Shown here: piece by piece, positions 20,102-28,720 of the stretch
Numbering within the stretch: the first letter of the stretch is position 1
Layout of the letters: every line of letters starts with the position of its first letter
Assembly (NCBI GenBank): GCA_003427395.1
Contig: BFEA01000432.1
Location: 1,289,666 to 1,318,826, forward strand
Length of the DNA: 29,161 nucleotides
Direction of reading: 5' to 3'
Source of the DNA: Chara braunii
Taxonomy: Eukaryota; Streptophyta; Charophyceae; Charales; Characeae
The notes under the pieces: model-generated
Databases searched by the model: none
What the model saw: only the letters and a program-made list of their open reading frames with translations
Told to the model about the DNA's origin: nothing
Position numbers and translations under genes: made by a program

Positions 20102-20707
20102 TCAGGGCTCGTGCCTCTCGTGCTGCGGCCATCCGAACGCCCTCCTAAGTTGGGCCTGACAGTCCTCCCAATCTCGAGCCCTCTCCTGAATCTGCTTGAT
20201 CGCCTGCTTCTCTGCCCGCCTCGTCCAGATAAGTAGGGCCTGCACCCATTCCCCCTGCGCAACCCCCAGACTCAACATGTAGTGCTCATATGCGGGGATG
20301 AACTCATCTGCGTTCCCCTCCTCCAATCGAATGGGCATGCCATCACACCCCCTAGGGGAAGCTCTCAACCTCTGCATCCCGGCTTCCACGTCCGGCCAAG
20401 TCAGGGCCTCCTCACATATCTGAGCGATGGGCTCCTCGAACCGCCCTATGCCCCTCAAGTGGTGAATCCTCTCCGCCACTGACCACCCTCTCTGTGCCGC
20501 ATGGTCCCGATATACGTCCAAGAAGAGCTCAATGTTGTCGTCATCAAACTCAGGCGTAGGCTCCCTCCTATGCGGCTCGTGCCGCTCGCCCCTTCCCTCC
20601 ATCCTCTGGGGCCCCTGGCGTGGCCGTGTGTCCTTCCCGCCCCTCTGCATTACTGCCTTCGAAAAGTCAGACATGCACCACAGGCGAGAGACAACAAGCA
20701 TGCACAC
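20102..20707 (-). pseudogene. gag2: Second gag-like protein, N-terminal capsid-like part
   Basis: The likely initiator is the Met at 20674-20672 (MSDFSKAV...); the upstream codons to 20707 are just open sequence. The segment PEFDDDNIELFLDVYRDHA followed by RGWSVAERIHHL has the pattern of the retrotransposon Gag (capsid) N-terminal region. It continues with a WPDVEAGMQRL stretch and a second helical part, FIPAYEHYMLSLG. The frame starts ~180 bp after the integrase stop with no LTR between, so it occupies the env position of the same element. It ends at a TGA in what was open sequence. Expression would need a subgenomic or spliced RNA; this is inference. Confidence 0.75.
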
Positions 20708-20848
20708 AGCAAGGTTAGCAACCGAGCCATCGGCCTAGGGAAATCCCACATACACTCCACACCCATTCATCCTAATCACCCACCTATCTAGCCGTCCGAC
20801 CTGGGTAATACCTAGGCAAGACTCTATCCCTAACGAGGTCTCATGGCC

Positions 20849-20854
20849 CCTTAC
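20849..20854 (-). promoter_or_regulatory. 5' splice-site-like sequence after pol stop
   Basis: Minus-strand GTAAGG follows directly on the integrase stop codon TAG, giving TAG/GTAAGG, a near-consensus eukaryotic 5' splice site. A branch-point-like CTAAC lies ~135 bases downstream (plus 20714-20718), before a pyrimidine-leaning stretch and the gag2 start. It may be coincidence. Confidence 0.25.
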
Positions 20855-21043
20855 CTATTCCCTGGCCACAAACTTCTTCAGCCTTATCCCTGATACCCAG
20901 TCCTGCCATCCTGCCCCGTCCAGCTCCTCAATTTGGTAGGCCGCAAACTCGCCACACCGCACGATCCTATAGGGTCCCAGCCACCGCTTGTCAAGTTTCT
21001 TAGACCACTGCTTCTCCAGCGAGGAATCGTACAGCAGCACCAC
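20855..21043 (-). pseudogene. pol: Integrase C-terminal domain
   Basis: This is the end of pol. WLGPYRIVRCGEFAAYQIEELDG is the pattern of the SH3-like integrase C-terminal domain of Gypsy elements (a [KR]-x-GP[YF]-x-[IV] motif followed by a YxLExLDG-like end), which contacts DNA. No chromodomain follows: the frame stops ~20 residues later at VARE-stop. It is in the same frame as the integrase core to its right, split from it only by a TGA at 21089-21091. Confidence 0.85.
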
Positions 21044-21088
21044 GTCTCCAACCTTCAGCGGCTTCTTCCTTATTCGGGTTATCTGGTC

Positions 21089-21538
21089 TCACCTCATCTT
21101 ATCTTCCATGCGACTTCTCTTCACCTGACCAGCGGCCTCCCGTAGCCTTTCTTCAGCGGCCCCCACTTGTCGTGCCCGTATGTCGAGCAGTTCTTCAAAG
21201 GATAGGTTCACTTCCAGGTCCTGACGCCTCCACATCTTCATAAAACTTTCTATGGGGAAGGTGGCATGCCTTCCATACCATAGAGTGGATGGCGCATACT
21301 TGGTAGTCCTTTTCACTGTAACATTTTCCACGAAGAAAGTTGCTTTCAGGAACTTCGGCCATTGGTTAGGCTTCCCCTCCGTCCATTTAGCCAGGAGATT
21401 CATGATGGTGTTGTGCCTCCTCTCCACAGGTGCGTTCGCCTGGGGGTGCGCGGCAGTAGTATAGTTTGCTACCACGCCGTACCCCCCGAGCAAGGTCCGC
21501 ACCTCGTTACAAGTGAACTCCGACCCCCGGTCCATCAC
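21089..21538 (-). pseudogene. pol: Integrase catalytic core, C-terminal half
   Basis: The segment carries the second and third acidic residues of the DDE triad: Asp in DRGSEFTC (residue 3) and Glu in NAPVERRH (residue 39), exactly 35 residues apart. The AHPQANAPVE motif between them is a hallmark of retroelement integrases. The frame is one base off from the first half of integrase; the two halves join at a T run at about 21589-21592. The rest is helical and basic and leads into the C-terminal domain. Confidence 0.92.
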
Positions 21539-21588
21539 AAATTCTCTGACGAACGGATAGCGCAGGTAGTACTCTTCGATGGACCTTG

Positions 21589-22080
21589 CTAAAACTGGCC
21601 AGTCTTTGTGCGAATAGCCCGGCCGTCCACAAACCCAGTAAGGTTGTCCCGTGCATCGAAGATATAATTACTTCCATCCTTTCCGAGTGGCATGAACAAG
21701 AGGTCCAGGTGTACGACGACACCCACTTCCCTTTCTGGCCTGGGGTGTAAAAGCTCCCCAGGCCTTTGCACTGACCTCCGCTGACAAGGCAGACAGGACT
21801 GGCAGTACTTGATGACCATAGTCAGCATTCCATCCCAATGGTATAACTCGCTTATCTTCGCACACGTGGCACTAACCCCTCTGTGCCCCCCTGCTATACC
21901 ATCGTGTAGGGCTGCTATGACATCGATCTGCCGGTTCCTCCCACATACGATCATCTTGGGGTTCCCAACCTGTCGCTTTATAAGCAAATGACCATCTCTC
22001 ACCACGTAGAGATGCCTCATCTTCTGGGCCTTAGCACTGGCGTCCCTATCCCTCATTTCGCATGACAGGAGTAACCCCAA
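21589..22080 (-). pseudogene. pol: Integrase zinc-binding domain and first part of the core
   Basis: This contains the HHCC zinc-binding domain: His59 and His66 (HDGIAGGHRG), Cys96 and Cys99 (CQSCLPC), with spacing H-x6-H-x29-C-x2-C. It is followed by the start of the catalytic core with the first Asp of the triad (HLDLLFMP, Asp126). The frame then ends at a TAG produced by a one-base shift near 21590. Upstream codons as far as the RNase H stop at 22204 are in the same frame. The product would insert element cDNA into the host chromosome. Confidence 0.92.
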
Positions 22081-22203
22081 TTCTCGATAAATTTCGTCAT
22101 ACTCCTGAGCACGGAAGACCTCCCTAATCTCTCCCTCTTCGAACTCGTCGTCCTGACTTTCAGGAATGAGAAGTTCACCCTCTTCGGAGCTGACTGCGCT
22201 CCT

Positions 22204-23025
22204 CTAGTCAAAGTTCCCTTGCAGGAGCGTGTTGGTGAGCAAGTACATCCCTCCCATTAGTTGCTCATGCTCCTCTACCTGGGTCGGGCCTTCCTCTATC
22301 GTCCTTACCTCCTCCGCTAGACTATGCGTCCTTGCCAATGCCAACCTCATCATCCAGCCAACATCTCTACTCCCCCACGGATCTTCTTCCTGGAAGGGCT
22401 TGAGGACCAACTCCTCCTTCTGCTCGTACCCCCTTGGTGCTAGCCATATAGGATGCGTGACACAGCTAGGCACCCTCAACGACCACTCATTTATGTGGAG
22501 GCGGACGTGCTCCTCCTGATCCAAGAACCCGTCAACTGGTGGGGTGTCCTCAATTGACTCTTGACCCGCCCCATCCCAGTTGATACGGCTCAGTCCATCT
22601 GCCCTGTTCATGTCCCCGGGAATCCTCTCCAACTCAAAGTTCAACATCCAAATGTAGGTCAACCACCTCGTGATGGTTGGGTCAGATAGAGTATAAATTT
22701 TCAGGGAACACGCAAGCGCAGTAGGGTCCACCCTCAAAATGAGTCTCCTGCCAAAGATGTAGTTACGAAAGGTCCTTAGGCAATGGAGCACCGCCAACGT
22801 TTCTTTCTTTAACTGCGAGTAGTCTCTTTCAGTCGTATTGAGGGTGCGGCTTTCAAATCTCAGCGGCCTCTCCTTCCCATCCGCATCTGCCTGAATCAGG
22901 ACCCCTCCTAAGGCAGTTGGCCCGGCGTCCGTCTCAACAACGAATGGCTTCTCCTCCGTGACCTCGTAGTTCGGCGCTCCCAGCACCAAGCCTCCTTCCT
23001 TGAATTCTCTCTTCATCCTTTCCAC
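22204..23025 (-). pseudogene. pol: RNase H domain and linker to integrase
   Basis: The domain follows the reverse transcriptase in frame and is of the Ty3/Gypsy RT-linked RNase H type. Acidic residues are in place: Asp33 in ETDAGPTALGGVL, Glu75 in QLKKETLAVL, Asp100 in LRVDPTAL and Asp143 in NRADGLSR. The NYIFGRRLILRVD stretch is diagnostic. It would degrade the RNA strand of the RNA-DNA hybrid. Residues beyond ~150 form an acidic linker without a recognised domain. The stop is a TAG at 22204-22206 inside that linker; the frame carries on into integrase. Confidence 0.92.
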
Positions 23026-23064
23026 AACCTTTTCCTGGTCTTCGCCCCAGACCCACTCCTGGTC

Positions 23065-24174
23065 CTAAAGTACCAACTTCCTCAAATGCTCTGTCTTGGT
23101 GGCGAAGTCCTTCACAAAACTCCTCAAAAACCCGCAGGTCCCAAGGAAGCTCCTCACGCCCGTTATCGATTGGAAGGGGACTGGCCACTCTGGGATCTTG
23201 TCTGTCTTCTTCACATCTGGCCTCCGCCCCTCCTCGTTGCAAACAAAGCCCAGAATCGTGGCCTCCCTCATGCAATGCTTCGACTTGGGGCCGCTCGCCG
23301 TCAGGTTGTGCTCTTCCAGCGGATCCAGAACTTGATCGATATCTTGGACGTGCTTCCAGACGAACCGCCTCACCCCTGGCATCACTTCATCTTCCTCCTT
23401 CTCTTTTGGGACCTTGACCGCCAAATCGTCAATGTAGGGCTGAGTAATATGCGGACTAACCGTCTGCATGACCCTAATCATGTGCCTTTGCACCATCGGC
23501 TCCGCATTAGTCCACCCCTGAGGTGCCACGTTCATGTGGATCAACCCCCTTGGCGTATGCATCGCCGTCACCGGCCTATCCGGTGGGTACACGGGAAACT
23601 GGTCATACCCAGAGTAAAGGTCTATAAGTGAGATTATAGTCCTTCCTGCACATGACTCTGACAGGGCGTCCGCGTTCGGCAATCCTCCCGCGTCCCGCAC
23701 CATTACTGCATTCAATCGTTGCAAATCCTGCACCCATCGTAGCATTCCGTTTGACTTGATAAAACAAAACCAAGGGGAAACATACGGTCCGCAAGAATAA
23801 TCTGCCACATACGTCCTTATCTTCCCATCCAAGTAATCCACCACCTTCTTCTCCTCATCCGGATTCGGGTATCGCGCGCCCCTCAAGTTCCACGGCTCAT
23901 GTGGGACGGTATGGATTTGTATCATTGGGATTTTATCCACGTCCAACCTCCCACGCTCGTCATCGTTAAACACATATGCACAATGCCTCCTCTTCATTGT
24001 TTCCACCATCAAGGTCCTTTCCTGAGGTGAAAGGAAGCCAGACTCGCCGATTATCAGCCCCTCCTCGTTCTCGTTATTGATGCGGCACGGTCCTGCCTGT
24101 GCGCACTCCCGCATACACCTTATCAGCCCTCGCTCCTGCTCATAATAGGCTTCCTCGTCCTCTGTGACAAGCAC
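23065..24174 (-). pseudogene. pol: Reverse transcriptase
   Basis: A 369-residue open stretch covers the palm and fingers of a Gypsy reverse transcriptase. Recognisable blocks are YVSPWFCFIKSNGMLRWVQD (fingers, ~131-150), SLIDLYSGYDQF with catalytic Asp185, AMHTPRGLIHMNVAPQG, and QPYIDDLAVK with YIDD at 247-250 (catalytic Asp249 and Asp250). It ends in the connection region with VRSFLGTCGFLRSFVKDF, typical of the RT-RNase H junction. The frame is open further upstream to about 24.28 kb. It is separated from RNase H only by one in-frame TAG at 23065-23067. All three catalytic aspartates are present. Confidence 0.95.
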
Positions 24175-24197
24175 GGGGACCGGGCGACACTTCTTGT

Positions 24198-24539
24198 CTA
24201 TGGTCTTGTACCGCCTTTGGGAACCCTGCTTAAGCCCTCCCCTAAAAAAGGCCGACTTGTCGTTCGGGCCAGGGCCATCTCAGGGTCTCCTTTCCTCCCG
24301 CGAAGCCGATAGATCAGTTCTACTTCTCCCACCTGAGGGCTTTCCAGGACCTGCTCCCTCAACGCCTTGATAGCCTCAGGGTCCGCCATATCATGCGCGG
24401 CCACCACCTCCATTGCCTTATTCACATCGTTAAGGCTCAGGGATAATACCTCGCCTACTCCTTCCTCCTCCTGCTCCTCCCGGAGTCTCCGTCGCGCTTC
24501 TTCGGACTCCTCGAAGGTAAAGGAGCCGAGGTTGAGCAT
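24198..24539 (-). pseudogene. pol: Protease-RT linker of pol
   Basis: An acidic, Glu-rich and probably helical stretch (ESEEARRRLREEQEEEG) is followed by a region rich in charged residues. It is in the same frame as the protease C-terminal part, split from it by a TAG at 24567-24569. The true continuation moves to the reverse-transcriptase frame around 24.28 kb; the last ~25 codons given here are therefore out of frame. No catalytic motif is expected or seen. Confidence 0.6.
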
Positions 24540-24566
24540 GTTCCTCCCGCTTCCGGGTCCTGTGTT

Positions 24567-24947
24567 CTAACACTTAATGATTTCATAGTTTCCACAGGCC
24601 GGATCGGACAAAGCCTGAATCATCGTCCCTTCATGCCTGTTCAAGACCAAGGTCTCCGTTCGGCAGAGGAACGACCTCCCCAGGAGAATAGGGTGGTCGA
24701 CGTCGGGCATGACGAAGAAGCACGTTCGCGCCCTTACTCTCCCAATCTCTACCATTACATTAGATGCGGTGCCGCAAAAGATGGCCTTGCAGTTGGCGCC
24801 ATGCAACACGCCATGGTCCGAATGGTTGACCAATCCATTTCCGCGCCCGTGTACACCATTGCAATGCTCGGCTGGTCCCTCACCTTCAGGTCCACCAACC
24901 CACACGCCACACATTTCCAATCCATCATGGTGCCCGCCTCCGTCCAC
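24567..24947 (-). pseudogene. pol: Aspartic protease, C-terminal half
   Basis: The informative part is the last ~90 residues, ending ...FFVMPDVDHPILLGRSFLCR. The HPILLGRSFL motif matches the conserved ILG-x-x-FL element of retroviral-type aspartic proteases. Codons upstream of ~24840 belong to another frame, in which the active-site loop lies, so the first part of this open stretch is spurious. The protease would cut Gag and Pol into mature proteins. Confidence 0.75.
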
Positions 24948-26032
24948 TCTATCTCCCTGGGCAAGATTGAGCTCAGGTGGACATTGGGCACTAACCTCCG
25001 TGAGAGCCGCCCTTTCAGCTCGCCCCGGAGCCTCGGTGCTGACGCTAGAATGTCCTTTAAGTTCATCAGATCGTTATGACCCTCCAGGAGCTTATCCACC
25101 ATTCGCTCCACGTCAAAGCCTTCCTCCAGCCGAACTGCATACTTCTTCCTTTTTGGCACGCCGTCATGCAGACTCGACTCCACCCCTCCCTGAGCCCCTC
25201 TCTTCTTGGCCCTCTGTTCCGCCCTCCGGTCCTCCTCCTGCCGGAACCTCTCGTCCTCTTCGCCATCATCCACATCTTCCTCTTCTCGAACCTCTACCAC
25301 TTCCTTTCTTTGTTCGGGCTCAGGGTCCTTTCGAGTGGGCGCCCGACTGGCTGCCTGGCTAGGCCCTTGACTGGTGGTAGCCTTACTTTGGCCTCTAGTC
25401 TGCACGGCCTGTGGTACCCTTCCATGCGACGTAGGGGGTCTGAAAGTCATCCCCGCTGTAGGACCTGCCCCGACCGTTGCCACACTTGGACACCCTTGCG
25501 GCTCTGATGGCGATTCCGGACCGGATCCATAGAGCATCACCTCAGGAAGGTTCATTTCCCACTTCCGGGCCTCCCCGCACATCACCCTTAATCGTTCTTG
25601 GTATCTTCCCACCTTTGCAAGCAGATCCTCCATCCTCTCCAGGATGGTCGAGGCCGACTCTCTCGCCGCCTCCTGCGCCTCTTCGTTGGACTCAACAACT
25701 ATGGGTTCCTCCTTTATAGTCCCCGCCTTCAGCTGCTGAGTCACTTCCTCGCTCTCACCCACAATCTCCTCGACTCTTACGCCGGGGTCTTGCCTATCCT
25801 GCCATATCCTGAACATTGCCGGGGCTGCTGGAGGCCCTGCCGCTGCCCGCCTGAGGGCTTCTTGCCTAATTCCTCCCGGGGTCTTAGGATCAATGTGCTT
25901 TCCCCACCGGTCATATATGTCCCCATCCATACAGGTGGAGATTAATCCTGCCAGCTCATCGTCCTGCCGCTGTTGGCAAAATCGCACGGTGTGGCCCACC
26001 TCGCCGCAATGCCAACAAGTCGCGTTCCGCAA
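24755..26032 (-). pseudogene. gag-pro: Gag nucleocapsid with CCHC knuckle, linker and protease N-terminal half
   Basis: The stretch opens with the zinc knuckle CWHCGEVGHTVRFC (CX2CX4HX4C, plus 25976-26017), the RNA-binding motif of Gag nucleocapsid, followed by GDIYDRWGKHIDP. A long charged linker of low complexity comes next. The protease begins near the end, where the active-site loop reads YTGAEM: the Asp of the usual D-[ST]-G triad is a Tyr (codon at 24851-24853). Just after it the frame is lost. The frame is open upstream of 26032 into a Gly/Gln-rich region, so the listed start is not an initiator. Confidence 0.85.
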
Positions 26033-26847
26033 GTCAAAGCGGGGCCTCCCATACCCCTGGCCTCCTCCCTGGCTGCCTTGGCCACCTTGGTTCTGACCCC
26101 CTTGACCATTCCAGCCTCCTCCATGGCCTCCACCATTTCCTCCTCGCCCCCGCCGCCCCCTCCTCTACCCCCTTGACCCCGGCCCCCATTGCCCTGCCTG
26201 CCTTGTCCTTGGCCCCCTCCCCCGACCACACTAGCTTGCGAGGCCTGCTGGGAGGGCGACGGTTGGGCCACGGGCTGGCTTTGGGTCGCCGGGTAGCTCG
26301 GGGGGCCCATACTTGCTGATGGGCCTGAGCAGGGGACCATGTGTCCCGCGTGGGCCTGACTCCCTCCACACGAGACACAGTGGTTGCAACTGAGCCAGGG
26401 TGCGGACTGACAGTGCGGCACCCAGTGCCCGCAAGTTGGTGGAGGCCCCATGTGCGATGGCCCTGCTGGCTCCGGCGCGGCCGCGGCGACAGGCGGTGGT
26501 GCGGCAATGGCTTGGGGAGCCTGTCCCTTCCCTAACCCCTGCCCTCCCTGCAGCAAGTTGCGCTGCTTTCTCTGGGCCTTAGTCAGGACATGGGAGCCTG
26601 TCTCCCCTCCGCCATAGTCTTCTTGCCCAGCCTTCTCATCTACTGCCCCTGACGCCCGGCCTTGGGCCACTAGCACCCCTCTCTTCTGTATCTCTGCTTC
26701 ATTATCATAGCCCAGTGCCGCCAGCACGTCCATGACTATTCTCTTCACCCCTGGGGTCCCGGATGCGGTAGCATCCCTCTCCTTCCTCTTGCGCCTTTGC
26801 AATCTCATTTGGTGTTGCTCCACCTGGTCCAGACTCCCTTCTTCCAC
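25942..26847 (-). pseudogene. gag: Gag central region, Gly/Pro-rich with a Cys/His cluster
   Basis: It continues the gag frame after a TAG at 26905-26907. A basic stretch (QRRKRKERDA) and a helical stretch are followed by Pro/Ala/Gln/Gly-rich low complexity. Residues ~139-173 (plus 26329-26433) hold an unusual cluster of Cys and His (six Cys, five His), including CVSCGGSQAHAGHMVPC. In the Gly-rich part, about 26.13-26.16 kb, a one-base shift moves the true sequence into the frame of the zinc knuckle, so the last ~60 codons here are out of frame. Confidence 0.7.
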
Positions 26848-26904
26848 TCCCTTGTCAATGGTTGCCCAGGAGAGCCTCTCGCTCCCTTCCCCATACTTGG
26901 TCAG

Positions 26905-27399
26905 CTATGTGGCCTCCGAACCCGTAAGCAGTCCCAGAAATGTGGCGCACTGCGCTTCCTCAGAAATCCCGTGCACTTTCCTCGCCTTTTTCTTAAATTC
27001 GTGCACAAACGCCCCAATGGTGGAGAAATCTTCCTTATTCATGGCCTCCAAGTCGACCATGGTTAACAGGCCGTCCCCCAGCCTGTACTTCCTTCGCATT
27101 AGGTCCCCAAACTTTGCCCAACTGCCACCGTCGGCATCCACAACCTTAGTCACTTCCTGATGGTGGCTATGCAGGACATACCTCAGGACCCGCTGGAGCT
27201 TGACCTCATCTGATAGCCCCACTAGTGCCTGCTCTGTCAGATCCAGCCAATCAGATACCCGATCCCCTTTGAAGTGGAATGTCTCGACCTTTGGGACGTT
27301 GCTCGGCGCCCTCTCGCACTTGTCCAGGGCATCGATGAGGCCATCAAGAGTCACAAGCTTCCTCCCACCGTCCGCCATCTCTTCTGGCATTTTGGCCAC
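26905..27399 (-). pseudogene. gag: Gag N-terminal capsid-like domain
   Basis: This is the likely start of gag; Met codons at 27399 and 27390 both lie just downstream of stops in the leader. The segment VETFHFKGDRVSDWLDLTEQ, then a helix ending LQRVLRYVL, a tryptophan in SWAKFGDLMRRKY and a final FVHEFKKKARKV helix match the retrotransposon Gag capsid pattern. It would assemble virus-like particles. The frame meets a TAG at 26905-26907 but stays open in phase beyond it to 25942. Confidence 0.85.
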
Positions 27400-27770
27400 C
27401 CGCCTTCGACTTCAATATTCCTGTTATAAGAGACGATGGGACAGAGGACCTCACTTAGCGACTCAACCTTTCATGACCCTATCGAGTTGACCACCTTAGA
27501 CACCCCACACTCTAGACCTGATAGGCATTCCTTCTCCCATTCCCCTTAGGCCCATCTAGATGACGCATATCCTTACCATAGAACTTCCTCGCCCACATAC
27601 AGCACCCAGCTGTCAACCAAACCGCCAATCAATCAATCATCCAACCCATAGTCACCTAGATCACCTTACATACATCTAATAGTCCTTCTCTTATTCACTC
27701 ATATGCCTAGTTTCTCGCTTACTCCCATACCTGGATGTCGTTCCACTAGGGACAACGGTAGGGTTCCGTC
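27400..27770 (-). other. Untranslated leader of the Gypsy element
   Basis: About 370 bases separate the primer-binding site from the gag start, a usual leader length. No gene is seen. A GTATGG after CCAG near 27730 (minus strand) could serve as a splice donor, but support is weak. Confidence 0.6.
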
Positions 27771-27789
27771 ATCCCCGGCAACGGCGCCA
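27771..27789 (-). other. Primer-binding site complementary to tRNA-Asp
   Basis: On the plus strand these 19 bases read ATCCCCGGCAACGGCGCCA. From memory this is identical to the 3' end of plant cytoplasmic tRNA-Asp(GUC) including CCA. On the element (minus) strand it therefore begins TGGCGCCG, the same primer-binding site used by plant Athila-type Gypsy elements. It starts two bases after the LTR end. The match spans the T-stem and acceptor stem, so chance is very unlikely. It fixes the orientation of the element and the position of the 5' LTR. Confidence 0.9.
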
Positions 27790-28001
27790 CGTGTCGCGCG
27801 CATCGGTCCGGCACCTCACGCGGCGGCGCGGTGTGAGGAAACCTGGGAAGGGGCGCCTACCGTTCGCCGAAGCCAAGGGCAACGGCGTTTGTCACCCGCC
27901 GCGCCCGCTTCCGAGGTCCTCGACGACCAGCAGGAATCGAAACTTGCAGCGTCCTATCACGCTTCCAATTTTCTTTTTCTTTCTTTTTGTAATTTAGCAA
28001 C

Positions 28002-28245
28002 TTCACACAGCAAGGGGTTTCGACGGTCAACTGGTAATACCACAAGTTCACACAACCGTAAGTTTCAACAGCCGACTGGTTTAACAGCTAATCAACAGTT
28101 CAGTTAGTTCACGCAACAGTGAGTTTCAATAGCTGGCTAGTAACTCAGCAAGTTCAAGCTAGAGTGAGTTTCAACAGCCAATCGACAGTTCAGCGAGTTC
28201 ACGCAACAGTGAGCTTCAACAGTCAACTGGCAAATTAGCTACGGG
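28002..28245 (+). repeat. 45-bp tandem repeats
   Basis: Units begin TTCACRCAACAGTGAGTTTC-like at 28002, 28047, 28108, 28153 and 28198. The spacings are 45, 61 (45+16), 45 and 45 bp. Each has a CAACAGCC/CAATAGCT-type middle and an AGCAAG/AGCGAG end. Copies differ by ~20-30 percent. They lie within ~250-450 bp of the LTR end. Confidence 0.85.
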
Positions 28246-28281
28246 CGCAGCAGGGAGTTTTCGGAGTCAACCTTGGATGTG

Positions 28282-28376
28282 CCCCCCCCGTTCTCTTTCT
28301 CTCTCTCTCACTGTTCCCTCTCTCTCGTTGTTCTCTCTCTCTCTCTGTCGCAGTTCTCTCTCTCTCATCTTTCCCT
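28282..28376 (+). repeat. CT-rich low-complexity tract
   Basis: It consists of a C run followed by repeated CTCTCT blocks; the minus strand is GA-rich. It could be a promoter-associated GA/CT element or simple slippage sequence. Confidence 0.8.
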
Positions 28377-28549
28377 GCACTATTGGTCTATTCCCCCCTG
28401 ATGAAATACACCGCCTGCACTCATTCCCTCCGTTTCCCTAGGTACTCTCTCTCGCCTCCTTCGCTAGCTCGGTTTCTTCCTCCCGCTGTGGACAGGCTCA
28501 ACCCGCCATTCTCCACAGACAGTTAATTGAGATAGAAATTACAACAGTT

Positions 28550-28570
28550 AAAAAAAAAAAAAAAAAAAAA
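28550..28570 (+). repeat. 21-bp A run
   Basis: An A run follows AACAGTT and is followed by GAGAAAAGGG. It might be the tail of a plus-strand retroposon ending here, or simple slippage. Confidence 0.85.
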
Positions 28571-28720
28571 GAGAAAAGGGCACACTCAAGCGCGCCAGCC
28601 CGCTTTCTTTGACTGAACGAGTGTCATGCAAGTACTGACCCACGCTTAACCCCAAGTCCTTACCCCTTACCTCTTCTTATGTCCGATCAAGATCGCAATA
28701 GTAGAAATGACAGTGGAAAG

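Larger units (their letters stand above)
17963..27789 (-). mobile_element. Ty3/Gypsy LTR retrotransposon internal region, degenerate
   Basis: Reading leftwards from the primer-binding site the order is gag, protease, reverse transcriptase, RNase H, integrase, then a second gag-like frame. Integrase after RNase H is the defining Gypsy order. In-frame stops are at 26905, 24567, 23065, 22204, 21089, 20102, 19775 and 18266. Reading-frame shifts fall near 26.15, 24.84, 24.28 and 21.59 kb. Domain order and nearly all catalytic residues survive, so the copy decayed fairly recently. It cannot make its own proteins as it stands. The 5' LTR starts at 27792; the 3' LTR was not found. Confidence 0.93.

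Noticed and set aside
20855-21043. Chromodomain after integrase (chromovirus)
   Set aside because: The frame ends ~20 residues after the SH3-like domain, with no chromodomain motif.
23086-23631. 181-codon plus-strand frame opposite reverse transcriptase
   Set aside because: It is antisense to the clearly identified reverse transcriptase.
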